This document shows, piece after piece, positions 34,414 to 45,525 of a stretch of 64,000 bases of DNA; within the stretch, counting starts at the first letter, position 1; every line of letters begins with the position of its first letter. The notes under the pieces are model-generated. The model did no database searches. It was not told the origin of the DNA and saw only the letters and a list, made by a program, of their open reading frames with translations. This stretch comes from Topomyia yanbarensis. Taxonomy: Eukaryota; Arthropoda; Insecta; Diptera; Culicidae. The stretch spans positions 188,845,844 through 188,909,843 of the forward strand of contig NC_080672.1 in the NCBI RefSeq assembly GCF_030247195.1, read 5' to 3'. Both the position numbers and the translations under genes were made by a program.

Positions 34414-36983
34414 GTACTCTTTGGAACACAGCCAGAAGAATGAGGAATCGAAACGTAACTAATGAAAGCGAAGATTTTTCGAATCGCTGGATATTTAATT
34501 TTGCCAAGAAAGTTTGTCCAGATTCTGCTCCTGCGCAGAAAATCATTCGCGATGCTCCCACAAGTAACGATTCGCCTTTGACAATGATGGAATTTTCAAT
34601 TGCACTCCTCTCATGCAACAATAATGCTCCGGATCCAGACAGAATTAAATTCAACTTGGTGAAGAATCTGCCTGACCAAGCAAAAAGACGCTTGTTGAAT
34701 TTATTCAATAAGCTTCTTGAGCAGAACATTGTCCCGCACGACTGGAGACAAGTGAGAGTTATCGCTATTCCAAAACCGGGAAAACCAGCCTCCGACCATA
34801 ACTCGTATCGACCGATTGCAATGCTATCCTGCATCAGGAAATTGTTGGAAAAAATTATCCTACGACGTCTCGAAAATTGGGTTGAGGCGAACGGCTTGCT
34901 ATCAGATACCCAGTTTGGTTTTCGGAGGGGAAAGGGAACGAATGATTGTCTGGCGCTACTTTCGTCAGAAATCCAACTAGCTTACGCAAAAAAAGAACAA
35001 ATGGCGTCTGTGTTCTTAGACATAAAAGGAGCATTCGACTCTGTTTCCATTGATGTTCTCTCAGAGAAACTACATCAATGTGGTCTTTCACCAATATTAA
35101 ATAATTATTTATACAACTTATTGTCAGAAAAGCACATGCATTTTTCATATGGCGATTTGGCAACATTCAGAATAAGTTACATGGGCCTCCCACAAGGTTC
35201 TTGTTTGAGCCCCCATCTCTACAATTTTTACGTGAATGACATTGATAATTGTATTGTCAGCCCATGCACTCTAAGGCAACTTGCAGATGATGGCGTGGTT
35301 TCTGTTACAGGACCAAAACCCATAAATTTACAACAACCACTGCAAGATAGTTTGGATAATTTATCAAGTTGGGCTTTGAAGTTAGGCATCGATTTCTCTA
35401 CGGAGAAAACAGAGTTGGTTGTTTTTTCAAGGAAGCGTGATCCAGCTCAGCTTCAGCTTCAGTTGGTTGGTAGAACGATAGCCCAAGTCATGACCTTTAA
35501 ATATCTCGGAATTTGGTTCGATTCTGAAGGTAAATGGGGAGGCCACATTAGGTATCTGATAAAGAAGTGCCAACAAAGGATAAATTTTCTCCGAACAATA
35601 ACCGGATCTTGGTGGGGTGCTCATCCAAGTGACGTGATAAGATTGTATCAAACAACGATACTTTCAGTAATGGAATATGGGTGCTTCTGTTTCCGTTCAG
35701 CTGCAAACACTCACATTATTAAATTGGAACGAATACAGTATCGTTGTTTACGAATCGCCTTAGGTTCCATGCAATCGACACATACGATGAGTCTTGAAGT
35801 ACTAGCGGGAGCTCTTCCCTTAAAAGATCGATTCTGGGATCTCTCCTCTCGTTTACTTATACGATGTGAGGTTATGAATCCACTTGTAATTGAAAATTTC
35901 GAAAGACTTGTCGAGCTTCAATCCCAAACCAGATTCATGACAGTGTACTTCAATCACATGTCACAAGAAATAACGCCTTCTACTTATGTTCTGACATGTG
36001 TTAATATACTAGATACTCCCGATTCTACTTTATTTTTCGACACGTCCATGCAAGAGGAAATTCGTGGAATTCCGGATTACCAGCGCTCTCTGGAGATCCC
36101 TAAAATATTCATAAGTAAATACCAACACATTGACTGCCATAAAATGTTCTACACTGATGGGTCACGAACCAATGAGGCCACTGGCTTCGGTATTTTCAAC
36201 AATAACACCTCGATCTCTTTCAAGCTTGCAGAACCTGCCTCCGTTTATACAGCCGAACTAGCAGCAGTTCACTATAGTCTGGAAATCATTGCTACTTTAC
36301 TTCCGAGCCATTATTTCATCCTCACAGATAGCCTCAGCACAATTAAGGCACTACGCTCATTAAAGCTTGATAATCACGCTCCGTTCTTTTTGAAGAAGAT
36401 ACGAGAATACTTAACTAAATTAACAAATAAATCTTATCAAATTACTTTAGTGTGGATTCCCGCTCATTGCTCCATACCGGTAATGAGAGAGCGGATAATT
36501 TAGCCAAAATAGGGGCGCTGGACGGTGACATCTATGAAAGACCTATTGCCTTCAATGAATTTTATAGCGCTTCTCGTCAGAGGATAGTAAGCGTCATGGG
36601 ACAATGGAGATCTGGGACGGTGGTTGCACTCAATTATCCCTAAAGTATCAACGAAGGCATGGTTCAAAGGGTTGGATGTAAGTCGAAACTTCATTCGTGT
36701 GATGTCTAGACTCATGTCCAACCATTATCCGTTGAATGCGCATCTCCGCCGTATTGGGATCGCAGAAGATAATCAATGTGCTTGCGGAGAGGGTTACGAA
36801 GACATTGAACATGTTGTTTGGTCTTGCACTGAATATCGTGAAGCCAGATCCCAATTAATAGACTCCTTACGAGCCAGAAGAAAACCACCCTATGTACCTG
36901 TTCGTGATATCCTCGCTTTACGAGATCTTACATACATGGGCCATATTTATCATTTCCTCAAAACAATAAATATTCAAATATAA
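34392..36983 (+). pseudogene. LINE D ORF2, RT, RNase H and C-terminal region
   Basis: A 703-residue open frame (to 36503) covers RT (IAIPKPGKPASDHNSYRPIA, FGFRRGKGTNDC, FLDIKGAFDSVSI, GLPQGSCLSPHLYNFYVNDI, LADDGVV) and most of RNase H (MFYTDGSRTNEATGFG, AELAAVHY, TDSLSTIKAL). A frameshift at about 36480 falls in the last RNase H motif (WIPAHCSIP / NERADNLAK). Another near 36600 leads to the C-terminal cysteine cluster (CACGEGYEDIEHVVWSC) ending at 36983. This is the best preserved I-like RT in the window. Confidence 0.88.
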
Positions 36984-37366
36984 TTATCCCCACAATGTTT
37001 CTAGTTTTTTTTCCCTTGCTACCCACAAACAATTTAGATTTCTTCGCAGTTAGTTAAGTTAGATAAAACGATATAAATAAAGAAAAAAATAAACAAAGAT
37101 TACAGAAAAACTATCAATAGGTTTACAATGAAATTCAAGAAAATAGAGTATAATTAAAAACATTCAAAATGATGATTATCCTCAGTGTTAGCATTAGAAA
37201 GTGAATTTTTTTTTATAACGTGATAGTCTTAAGACTACAGACTAAGACTAAGACTTAAGTCTTTTACATAACATGTTACAAAGGTGTAACATGTTATGTA
37301 AAAAAAAAACCCCGGCGTAAAAAAGCTTTTGCAAATACCGTGTCAAATAAACGTTTTATGAAAAAA
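36984..37366 (+). other. LINE D 3' UTR with terminal stem-loop
   Basis: AT-rich, with a 10-bp palindrome TAACATGTTA..GTAACATGTTA near 37270-37297. The terminal stem CGG-(CG)-TA / TACCG (37313-37319, 37336-37340) encloses AAGCTTTTGC (37323-37332) and is followed by TCAAATAAACG (37343-37353) and poly(A). It lacks the 70-80-bp tandem units of LINE B. Confidence 0.7.
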
Positions 37367-37369
37367 AAA

Positions 37370-38145
37370 TCTTATTTAAATGGGGTCATAAAGAAGAAAA
37401 CAGTGAGTGAGTGGCTTAAGTATCTTGTCGATACTCTATTATATCGTTGTTATGGAATAGTTATCGGTAACGACCAGCTAAATGGTCCAGACCACTTATC
37501 GTCAATACCAGCTGATCCTGACAACGAGTTGGAAGTAATTGATTCTTCTAATGATTTTGAGTTATTGATTGGGCAGCAACAAACGCTTCTTTGGAATGAA
37601 GATGAATGTTTGGAAATTGCACCCGCTCAAAACAGGATATCTTTGTCCTTAATATTCGACGAATTTGGGGAGGAACTTTCATTGCCTAGTATATATTTTG
37701 GCCAACCACGCTCCTTCAAATTTGATGTTCATGTAACACCATTTATGATGGCTACAAGCGAACTAAGGCGTCGTGACAGATGAGGTACAAAACCACAACA
37801 TTTACTGTATATGGCCGTGAAATACTCCGTCTTCGCGTTTCGGACGGTTTGCAAAATACTTTTAAATGCATGGGAACTGCAAATATAACCCGTGGTATGT
37901 TAAAGGATAGAAACTTTTTGGAGACTTGCATTGAGCGTAATTTGTCGTTTCTCAAGTCTATCCCAAATTCTGTCCAATATTGGCAACAACGTAAACATGA
38001 CGTTTTTGCAATGATTTGGCAACTTGGAAGGCCAACAACGTTCATGACATTGAGTGCCAGTGAAACTCGATGGCCTGACTTGTTGCTAATATTACACAAA
38101 CTTTCCGAAGAGCACGATATCAACTTGACAGATCCCATAGAGTAA
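37370..38145 (+). pseudogene. Helentron Rep, N-terminal part
   Basis: It continues the replicase after LINE D: SYLNGVIKKKTVSEWLKYLV, TLLWNEDECLEIAPAQN, LSLIFDEFGEELSLPSIYFG, VHVTPFMMATSELRRRDR. A stop at 37781-37783 plus a frameshift, then the next piece (37780-38145) ILRLRVSDG..GTANITRG..SFLKSIPNSVQYW, TFMTLSASETRWPDL. The ATG at 37340 lies in LINE D and is not the real start. Confidence 0.83.
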
Positions 38146-38172
38146 CTAACTGCACTGCAGCGAACAACGCTC

Positions 38173-39016
38173 GTGAATGAGGATCCTGTCACCTGTTGCA
38201 TTTATTTCAACAGATTCGTTTATACCTTAATGAATATTCTTGCATCTCGAAGATATAGCCCATTTGGCGAGTATTATATTGTTGACTACTTCAAAAGAAT
38301 AGAGTTTCAACACCGTGGCAGTCCCCATGCATATATATCACTTTGGCTTAATAATGATCCTCATGAAACAATTTCAGAGGACATGCCTGCTACAGTGGAG
38401 CTAATAAATTTTCTTTGTTCCGTTAGTGCTAATAGTAATCAGATCATTCAATCCGTAGCCAATTATTAATAAAAGCAGGGCAAATGCGCGATCAAAAGTG
38501 TACACAACGCTGGATGAGAATCTCGCCGACTGTAATTGTTCGTACGATAACTATTTGGATGTTATTCGTGCCTCTTCAAAAAGACCTATCGTTCTCTTAA
38601 AGCGTACAATGGAAGAACTATGGACCAATCCATATAATCCATGGGTTGCTAATAAATTATTCTCGAACATGGATCTTCAATTTATTGTGGACGAATATTC
38701 ATGTGCTGCGTATGTTGTTGAATATGTCAACAAAACAAACAGAGGTATTAGTAACTTGCATCATGAATTGATCAAGTTACAAGATGAATATCCTGATCAA
38801 GATTTCACTGCACTACTGAAGAAAGTCAGTATTAAAATGCTGAATTCAGTAGAAATGTGTGCCCAAGAAGCTGCTTGGTATTTACTACGACAACCAATGT
38901 CAGAAGCCAGCAGAAAAGTTGAATTTATACCAACAATGTGGCCACATGAGCGAATAAAATCTAGAAAACATACTAAACAAATGAATGAGGAAGGCATCGA
39001 CGATGATGGACGCTGA
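38173..39016 (+). pseudogene. Helentron Rep, HUH and tyrosine motifs
   Basis: Piece 38173-38469 has EFQHRGSPHAYISLW. Helitron Rep normally has a two-histidine HUH motif at PHAH, and here the second position is tyrosine (residue 54 of this frame). A deletion of roughly 70 codons follows (the CxxC-containing segment is missing). Piece 38498-39016 contains CAAYVVEYVNKTNRG with the two catalytic tyrosines four residues apart, and YPDQDFTALLKKV, EAAWYLLRQPMSEASRK. Rep would nick and join single strands in rolling-circle transposition. Confidence 0.83.
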
Positions 39017-39063
39017 ACATAATCCAGAAATATGAGAAGCGTGATGGTCTAGAAATCATTTGT

Positions 39064-40074
39064 TTGGCTGATTTCGTAGCGTGTTACACGAAAGATAAAA
39101 GTAGTAGTAACACATACAAGCAACGAAGTACTCCCCGAGTAATCCGGTGGAGAAAATATAAAATAACAGAGTTAAATGATTACAAGCGCGAAATTGTACT
39201 TCTATTTCTACCATTCCGGAATGAGGCTTGCGACATTCTTGATTGTAGCAAATTCATTGATTTGTATGATCAAAATAAGTCTTTTATATTGAATAAGTTG
39301 AAACAATATGATTGTAACATTAATCTCGAACAAATCGTCGAATACCTTCGTATAACCGAAGAGAGTGAAACCGACGATCTACAAAAGGCAATCGACGATA
39401 AACATAACGAATTCGTAAGGGCCACTACAATGGAGCCCAACGATGACGATATCGAGCAGTTGCCTACTGGTGCTTTGGCAGCGGTCGTTCAAAAACATAC
39501 TAATGTCATGAGCAAGCAAGAGTATTGTGCTATGGCCAGGACAACAAATGTCGAACAACGAAACTTGGTTCTACATTTGATAAATATATTGCACAGTTTT
39601 GACGGAACAAACACACCTTTGCAGATATTTTTCACTGGTCCTTCAGGATGTGGTGAAACCGTTACTCTTCGAATACTTATGGAGACATACAATCGCTTCA
39701 GTCAAGCGCATAATTCGTTGAAAAATGCAAATGTTGCTTGTGCTTCAACGGGTAAAGCAGCTGTCGCTATTGGTGGTACTACAGTTCATTCCGCGTTCCG
39801 TATTACAATGGCGCGTAAAAATAATTCTAAACTTGGATTTGAAACACTTCAACTTTATCGAAATGCTTTTACAGGTGTTAAAGCATTCATTATCGATGAA
39901 GTAAGTATGATAGGTGCAGATATACTTAATATCATACATACACGTTTGCAAGACATTACTGGAAACTGTCAATGCGCGTCCAGTTTACAAGCCTTGTGGG
40001 AACTCCATTTGCGGACCTATACTTTGGCAATCTCTAAATTTCTTCCCGTTAGTGCAAGTTATGCGACAATCTGA
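39064..40074 (+). pseudogene. Helentron helicase, N-terminal half
   Basis: Pif1-like helicase. Walker A reads GPSGCGETV near 39635-39665; the invariant lysine before T is glutamate. Walker B is FIIDEVSMIGAD near 39885. The upstream region (LLFLPFRNEACDIL) links Rep to helicase. The frame drifts after about 40045, where helicase sequence continues in the overlapping frame. Confidence 0.82.
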
Positions 40075-41543
40075 TGTGGAATTTTCATCTATTCTTACAA
40101 AAATTGGTAATGGCGAGGCACTTACTACTTCAGAAACTGAACGGATCGAGAGTGGATTCCGAACAGCCGAGTGGTGTAGACAAGATGTTGCTAATGCAAT
40201 ACGCCTCTTCCATCGTAATATGGATGTGGAGAGGTATAATACTGAAACATTGCGTGATCGTGAGGGACTTGATTGTATTGTCGAAGATATTTTCACAGGC
40301 TACAGAAATGCGGAACAACTAGCTAGTGCTAGGGTTAAGCTACATAAAATGAGCGTTGTAGAGACAGGTGGTTTACCTTACTTATTGCGATTGACACTCG
40401 GCATGCCCTATATGATCACTACCAACATTGACGTTGAAGATGGTATGGTTAATGGTGCTATTGGGGAACTCAAATATATCGAACACTGCGAAGATGATTC
40501 CAGTGAACGTATTACCCGACTTTGGATAAAATTCGAAAGTGATGTTATCGGTACCGCTTTGAGCATTAAATCAAGACCTTTGGTATATTCCAAACCAAGT
40601 CACTTGAAATTTGATTGGGTTCCTGTTACAAAACGATCAGCCAGTATAAAGCTTGGCAGCATCACTTATAAACGGATTCAATTCCCGCTCGTTAGTGCGT
40701 GTGCACTCACAGTACACAAATCACAAGGAGGTACCTTTTCTGAAATTGTGTTTGATTACGATAAATGTTTAGAACAACAATTAGTATATGTAGGATTATC
40801 ACGAGTCACATCAATGGATGGACTGTATTTAACTAACTCGAAAAATAATTTCAAATTTCATCACTCTAAGGGTAGTAAATCACCCCGAATGACTGAATTG
40901 AGAACAGAGCTAGTACGCCTGTCATATCACCAACTACCAACTATTAACAGTGAATTACTGAATTTTATTGGAGCGATAGATCACAGTTGCAGCTTGATAA
41001 GTTTTAACGTCCAAAGTTTGAATGCTCATTTCTCAGATATTTCAACGGACAATTTACTAACCATAGTCGACATTTTAGCCCTCAGTGAGACTTGGCTGAA
41101 CAATTGTTCTTCTGTTGATAGAAACGGTTATAGTTGTATCACCGAATATAAGCGTCCTAATTCTAGAGCTGGTGGTGTTGCAATTTATCAATAGACCACC
41201 GCATCTGCTATGGCCATTGTTCATGAAATTGAACAAGTCAGTGAAGAGCATGACGCGAATTTGTCTATGGCGGATAATAATGGTGATATTTGTGCAGCAG
41301 AAGTTATGCTAAAAGGTATTAAAACGTTACTGGTTGCTGTATACATTTCGCCAGATACAACATTTAAGGAAAAGCAATTTTTCGTTACACGTAATTTATT
41401 TCCTTACGCTCGGAAAAATATCCCGATGGTTGTTTCGGGAGATTTTAACATAGAAATTTCAAAGCAGAAAAACATGAAATTTGTTCATTTCATGAATGAA
41501 TGCCTCAAGTTTTGTCTTATTACTGATCCTTCACAAACTGCTT
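40045..41543 (+). pseudogene. Helentron helicase C-terminal half and endonuclease
   Basis: VMRQSDVEFSSILTKIGNG begins this half; later motifs include LRLTLGMPYMITTNID, VNGAIGELKYIE, LVSACALTVHKSQGGTF and LVYVGLSRVTSMDGLYL. From about 40990 an APE-type endonuclease domain starts (SLISFNVQSLN, LALSETWLN, RAGGVAIYQ then a stop at 41192-41194). It continues in another frame with LLVAVYISPDTT and VVSGDFNIEI (41210-41543). LINE A2 cuts it at 41544. Helicase-endonuclease fusion identifies a Helentron. Confidence 0.85.
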
Positions 41544-41826
41544 CATTGCTTTTGAGAAAGTGAATATGGTAACTTGTGTGAAAGAGTGCGTAAACATCAA
41601 TCGGTTAAATCGTGTGAAATACTTTACTTTTCGTTGAAAACTTTGTGGGCGCCTATTGCTAATCGAAATATCATTCAGATAAGTATAGTGTGTAGTCATA
41701 CAGACTATTATTGTTCTGTGATTTTCAGATTTCATTTCGCTGCGGCTTTATAAGCTTGCCCGCTGTGGAAGACGCAGTGTTATATTGTTCTTTTCTATTG
41801 TCCCGCTTCTCCAGCTGTAGTTTAAT
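41544..41826 (+). promoter_or_regulatory. LINE A2 5' UTR
   Basis: Starts near CATTGCTTTTGAGAAAGTG, shared with 4759 and 8359, and is the only uninterrupted LINE A 5' UTR here. It ends at ATAATGAGCGGCC, where ATG (41836) starts the conserved MSGLCAKC. Confidence 0.75.
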
Positions 41827-42920
41827 TTGCCTATAATGAGCGGCCTGTGTGCAAAGTGTACGGGCACGGTGAGTCTCGCCGAAGGCCTTGTTGTATGTCT
41901 TTTTTGCGGTGATAAATATCATCAAAAATGTTCCGGGTTAACAAAGGCCATGGTAAATTGGGTGGCTGATAATGCAAGTCTTTGCTACAAGTGTGCGAAA
42001 TGTTTATCAGATCAGTCTTCTGGTGTGCAGGATGTCAGATCGATATTCATTGAGTTGAATAAGAAGATGGAACAATTCGCTTCCATTTCTGAGTCTCTCA
42101 CTGATGCCCGAAAAAACATCGATGCACAGATAAACATCGCAGTAGAAAACGGAATAGAAAAACTGATCAGATCTTTCAACAACTCTCTCGAGAGTAAATT
42201 GGCTAGCTTGGAAAACAGTGTTGCCAAAAAGTTGGAAGATTTGAAAAGCTGTTTTAATGAAAATGTTAAGCGTAAAATTGAATTAGTTGGAATGAACAGA
42301 AAGAGGAATTTTAGTAATAGAAAGGTTCATTCTGAATCTGATGGGAATCCCAGTAGAAAACGAAAATTTTTGACGAATAAAGAAGATGAACCGATGTTAA
42401 TTGAAATAGACGATGATGGAAATAATGACGAGGTTTTTGATAAAACTAGTAGAATTACTTACGCGAATGTTTTGTCGGGAGCTACTGGGACGAATAAAAT
42501 TAGAACTAGAAGTCAAACGAAACGTAAGGCTCGCCCGGTCATTGTAATTAAACCAGTCGAGCCGTTGCAATCGAGTGACGACACGAGGAATGCATTAAAA
42601 AATAAATTAGATCCAAAGGTGCACAAAATTAGAAACTTTAAAAACGGTAAAGATGGCTCGATTATTGTGGAGTGTGCAACTCGGGATAATATTGAATCGG
42701 TGAAAGAAAACATTGTAAGCAATCTGGGTGAAAAGTATAATGCTGTTATACCGATACCCGGTAAACCGAAGTTGAAAATAATGGGGATGAGTGATCGATA
42801 CTCTGAGGAAGTCTTCGTTGACTTATTAAAGAATCAGAATAAGGGCATTCCGGTCGATTATGTTAAAGTTGTTGCCAATTTTGAAAATCCACGCTTCAAA
42901 TATAACAAATACAATGTTAT
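41827..42920 (+). pseudogene. LINE A2 ORF1, N-terminal part
   Basis: Intact from ATG to the LINE B2 insertion. It has a PHD finger with the C4HC3 order (CAKC, CLFC, HQKC, CYKC) in residues 1-60, then a coiled coil (about 75-150), a basic nuclear-type patch with RKRK, acidic stretch LIEIDDDGNNDEV, and an RRM-like domain from residue 250. PHD fingers usually bind histone tails, so a chromatin-targeting role is possible but inferred. The last 22 residues of this open frame are LINE B2 sequence. Confidence 0.82.
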
Positions 42921-43207
42921 CATAACTCTCCGAGCTCTTGATCGAAGCAGTTCGTTTTCTGGTGCCGTGCATAAAGTGAATAAGAAATAAAATATTGTCA
43001 GTGAAGGTCAACCATTGTTTGAGGCAGTCTTTGTTCGCCGGTGCCCAGGCTGGTGAAGTGAATACCAGATTAGCCGAAATCGCCGCTATATAAGCTAAGT
43101 ATTTTTTTGCCTTCATTTCCCTTTCCCCGATCGGTCTCTACTTCTTCCCTTTCCCCTGAATATAAGTTTCATCTCTCGTTTACACCACGTGTTACCCTCG
43201 TGCCTAA

Positions 43208-44558
43208 ATGGCCGAGGACGAAGTAACATTGGATGGGAATGATATTCCCATGGATTTACCGGATAAACCCGAAATTACTCCCTCCCCTGATTCCCCCAGT
43301 CCTCCCCGTAATAAAAAAAAATGCCCAGCTAGTTCAAATGGACCCTGGGTGGTGTATTTCCGGCCCAACACGAAATCGCCCAATATTCTAGAAATATCAC
43401 GGGAGCTGACTGCTAACTACCCGTCCGTAGCTCAGATAACACTTGTTCGAGCTAATAAGATACGCGTTATAGTTAATTACCTCGACCAGGCAAAGCAGAT
43501 TGCTCGCAGCGAGCGTTTTACGAAGCAATTCAAAGTGTATGTGCCTTGTAGGGTTGTGGAGATCGATGGGGTCGCCGAACCGGGTCTAAAGTGCGAAGAC
43601 CTGTTGAAGTACGGGGTTGGCTGATTTAAGGACCCTTCACTTCAAAAGGTGAAGATTCTGGAATGCAAGCAATTATATTCTGATGATGATAAACTTATTC
43701 TCCGTCAGACTCGATTCGGGTGACTTTATCCGGGTCTGCTCTTCGCAGCTATGTCCTCCTGGATAAGGTTCGCTTACCTGTTCACCTGTTTGTACCGCGG
43801 GTAATGAACTGCAGCCACTGCAAGCAACTGGGCCACACATCCACTTATTGTGGCAATAAAAAATGGTGCGGCAAATGCGAGGGAGAGCATGAGGATGACG
43901 CTTGCGGTGAAAAAACTGAGAAGTGTATTTACTGCGGGGGCCCTCCGGATACTCTTAAGTCATGCCCGGCGTACAAGCAGTGCAGGGATGAAATTAGGCG
44001 CTTTCTTAAGGTTCGCTCGAGGCACTCTTATGCAGAAATGCTAAAGAATGCTTCGCCATCTGTCCATTCCGAAAATTCCTTTGCTCTTTTGGCTGGCGTT
44101 GAGCAAGAATCTGACGACCCACAAGAGGGAACATCATTGGTTAGCCCAGGGGAATCCAGGAAGAGGAGAAATCTATCCTCCCCTAAATTGCCTCGTAAGG
44201 GTGCCAAGGTGTCGTCCACTCAGAGTGTGCCAACTACAATCAATAAATCTAACGGAAGTGATGCACTAAAGCCGAGGCAATTTGCTCCAGGACTTGGAAA
44301 TATTAATTCTAACAAGGAGTACCCACCACTTCCAGGAACACAAAAACCCCAAGTGTCCCCTTTTTTCAAACAGATACTCAGTCCAGTAGCGGACTAATGA
44401 AATTTTCTGACATAGTGGACTTAATTTTCACAGCTTTCAATGTTACTGATCCTCTTAAAAGCCTTCTGATACGTTTTCTCCCTATAGTTCAAACATTTTT
44501 GAAGCAGTTGACTGCTAAATGGCCCCTCCTTGCAGCGATCGTATCCTTAGATGGCTAA
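43208..44558 (+). pseudogene. LINE B2 ORF1 (Gag-like, CCHC knuckles)
   Basis: Piece one (43208-43624) starts with an acidic, proline-rich N-terminus, then GPWVVYFRPNTKSPNILEIS and an RRM-like part, ending in a stop. A frameshift near 43700 precedes piece two (43720-44397) with three zinc-binding clusters: CSHCKQLGHTSTYC, CGKCEGEHEDDAC and CIYCGGPPDTLKSC. A stop at 44395-44397 and a frame change precede the C-terminal helix ending AAIVSLDG at 44558. The product is an RNA-binding nucleocapsid-like protein. Confidence 0.82.
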
Positions 44559-45525
44559 GTCATCGAACGAGGTCACCGATTCGATCACTGTTCTACAGTG
44601 GAACAGCAGAAGTATCCTCCCGAAAATTGATTCCTTTAAATTTTTACTAAATAGTTTAAAATGTGATGCTTTCGCATTATGTGAAACTTGGTTAACTTCC
44701 GATATAAATCTCAACTTCCACGACTTTAATATAATTCGTCTGGATCGAGAAAACCCCTAAGGAGGAGTACTTTTGGGGATCAAAAAGTGCTATTCTTTCA
44801 ACCGAATTAACCTCCCTTCGACACCAGGCATTGAAATTGTCGCTTGTCAACCTTTGCATTGCTTCCATCTACATTCCTCCTAGAGCCCACCACCAAACGC
44901 TTTGTAATAACGCGGAATCCTTACCGGCACCGCGGCTAGTTCTGGGAGACTTTAACTCGCACGGTACGGTATGGGGCTGTCTTCATGATGATAATAGATC
45001 AACATTAATCCAAGATCTTTGCGACAATTTCAACATGACAATCTTAAACACGGGAGAAATGACGCGGATTCCTACACCACCAGCACGCGCAAGCGCGTTG
45101 GATTTATCGCTTTGCTCAACATCGCTACAGTTGGATTGCATGTGGAAGGTGACCCTGATCTCCACGGTAGCGATCATTTGCCTATCGTGATTTCAATTAC
45201 TAACGGTTCAAGACCATCGGAAACAATCAATGTATCGTATGACCTCACACGGAACATTGATTGGAAGAGTTACGCGACCGCGATATCCGTTAAAATCGAA
45301 TCCACTCAAGAACTTCCTCCGGAGGAAGAGTACAGGTTTTTGGCTGGCTTGATTCTCGATAGTGCGAATCAAGCTCAGACTAAACCAGTACCCAGCGCGA
45401 ATACCCATGGACGGTCTTCCACCCTGTGGTGGGATAAAGAGTGCTCAGAGCTGTACGCGGAAAAGTCCACTGCATATAAGGCCTTCCGGAAAGACGGGTT
45501 ACCCGCTAGCTATACGCGTCGTTAG
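44551..45525 (+). pseudogene. LINE B2 ORF2, endonuclease domain
   Basis: ATG 44551 overlaps the ORF1 stop. Motifs: ITVLQWNSRS, ALCETWLTSD, a stop at 44758-44760, then GGVLLGIKKC in the same frame, a shift near 44830, IASIYIPPRAHH, LVLGDFNSHG and, after another shift, LHGSDHLPIVIS (45170). Catalytic-type residues are recognisable but the domain is broken in at least three places. Confidence 0.82.

Larger units (their letters stand above)
31467..37366 (+). mobile_element. LINE D, near-full-length I-like LINE in the Helentron
   Basis: It begins at about CATATAACAG and ends with poly(A) (37361-37369). The flanks share AAATCTT(CTT)ATTT (31453-31466) and AAATCTTATTT (37367-37377), a target duplication with a 3-bp slip. 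It has a 5' UTR with monomers, ORF1, ORF2 with endonuclease, RT, RNase H and C-terminal cysteines, and a 3' UTR. It is a sister of LINE B: ORF1 and ORF2 align throughout, but with many residue changes. Confidence 0.88.
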
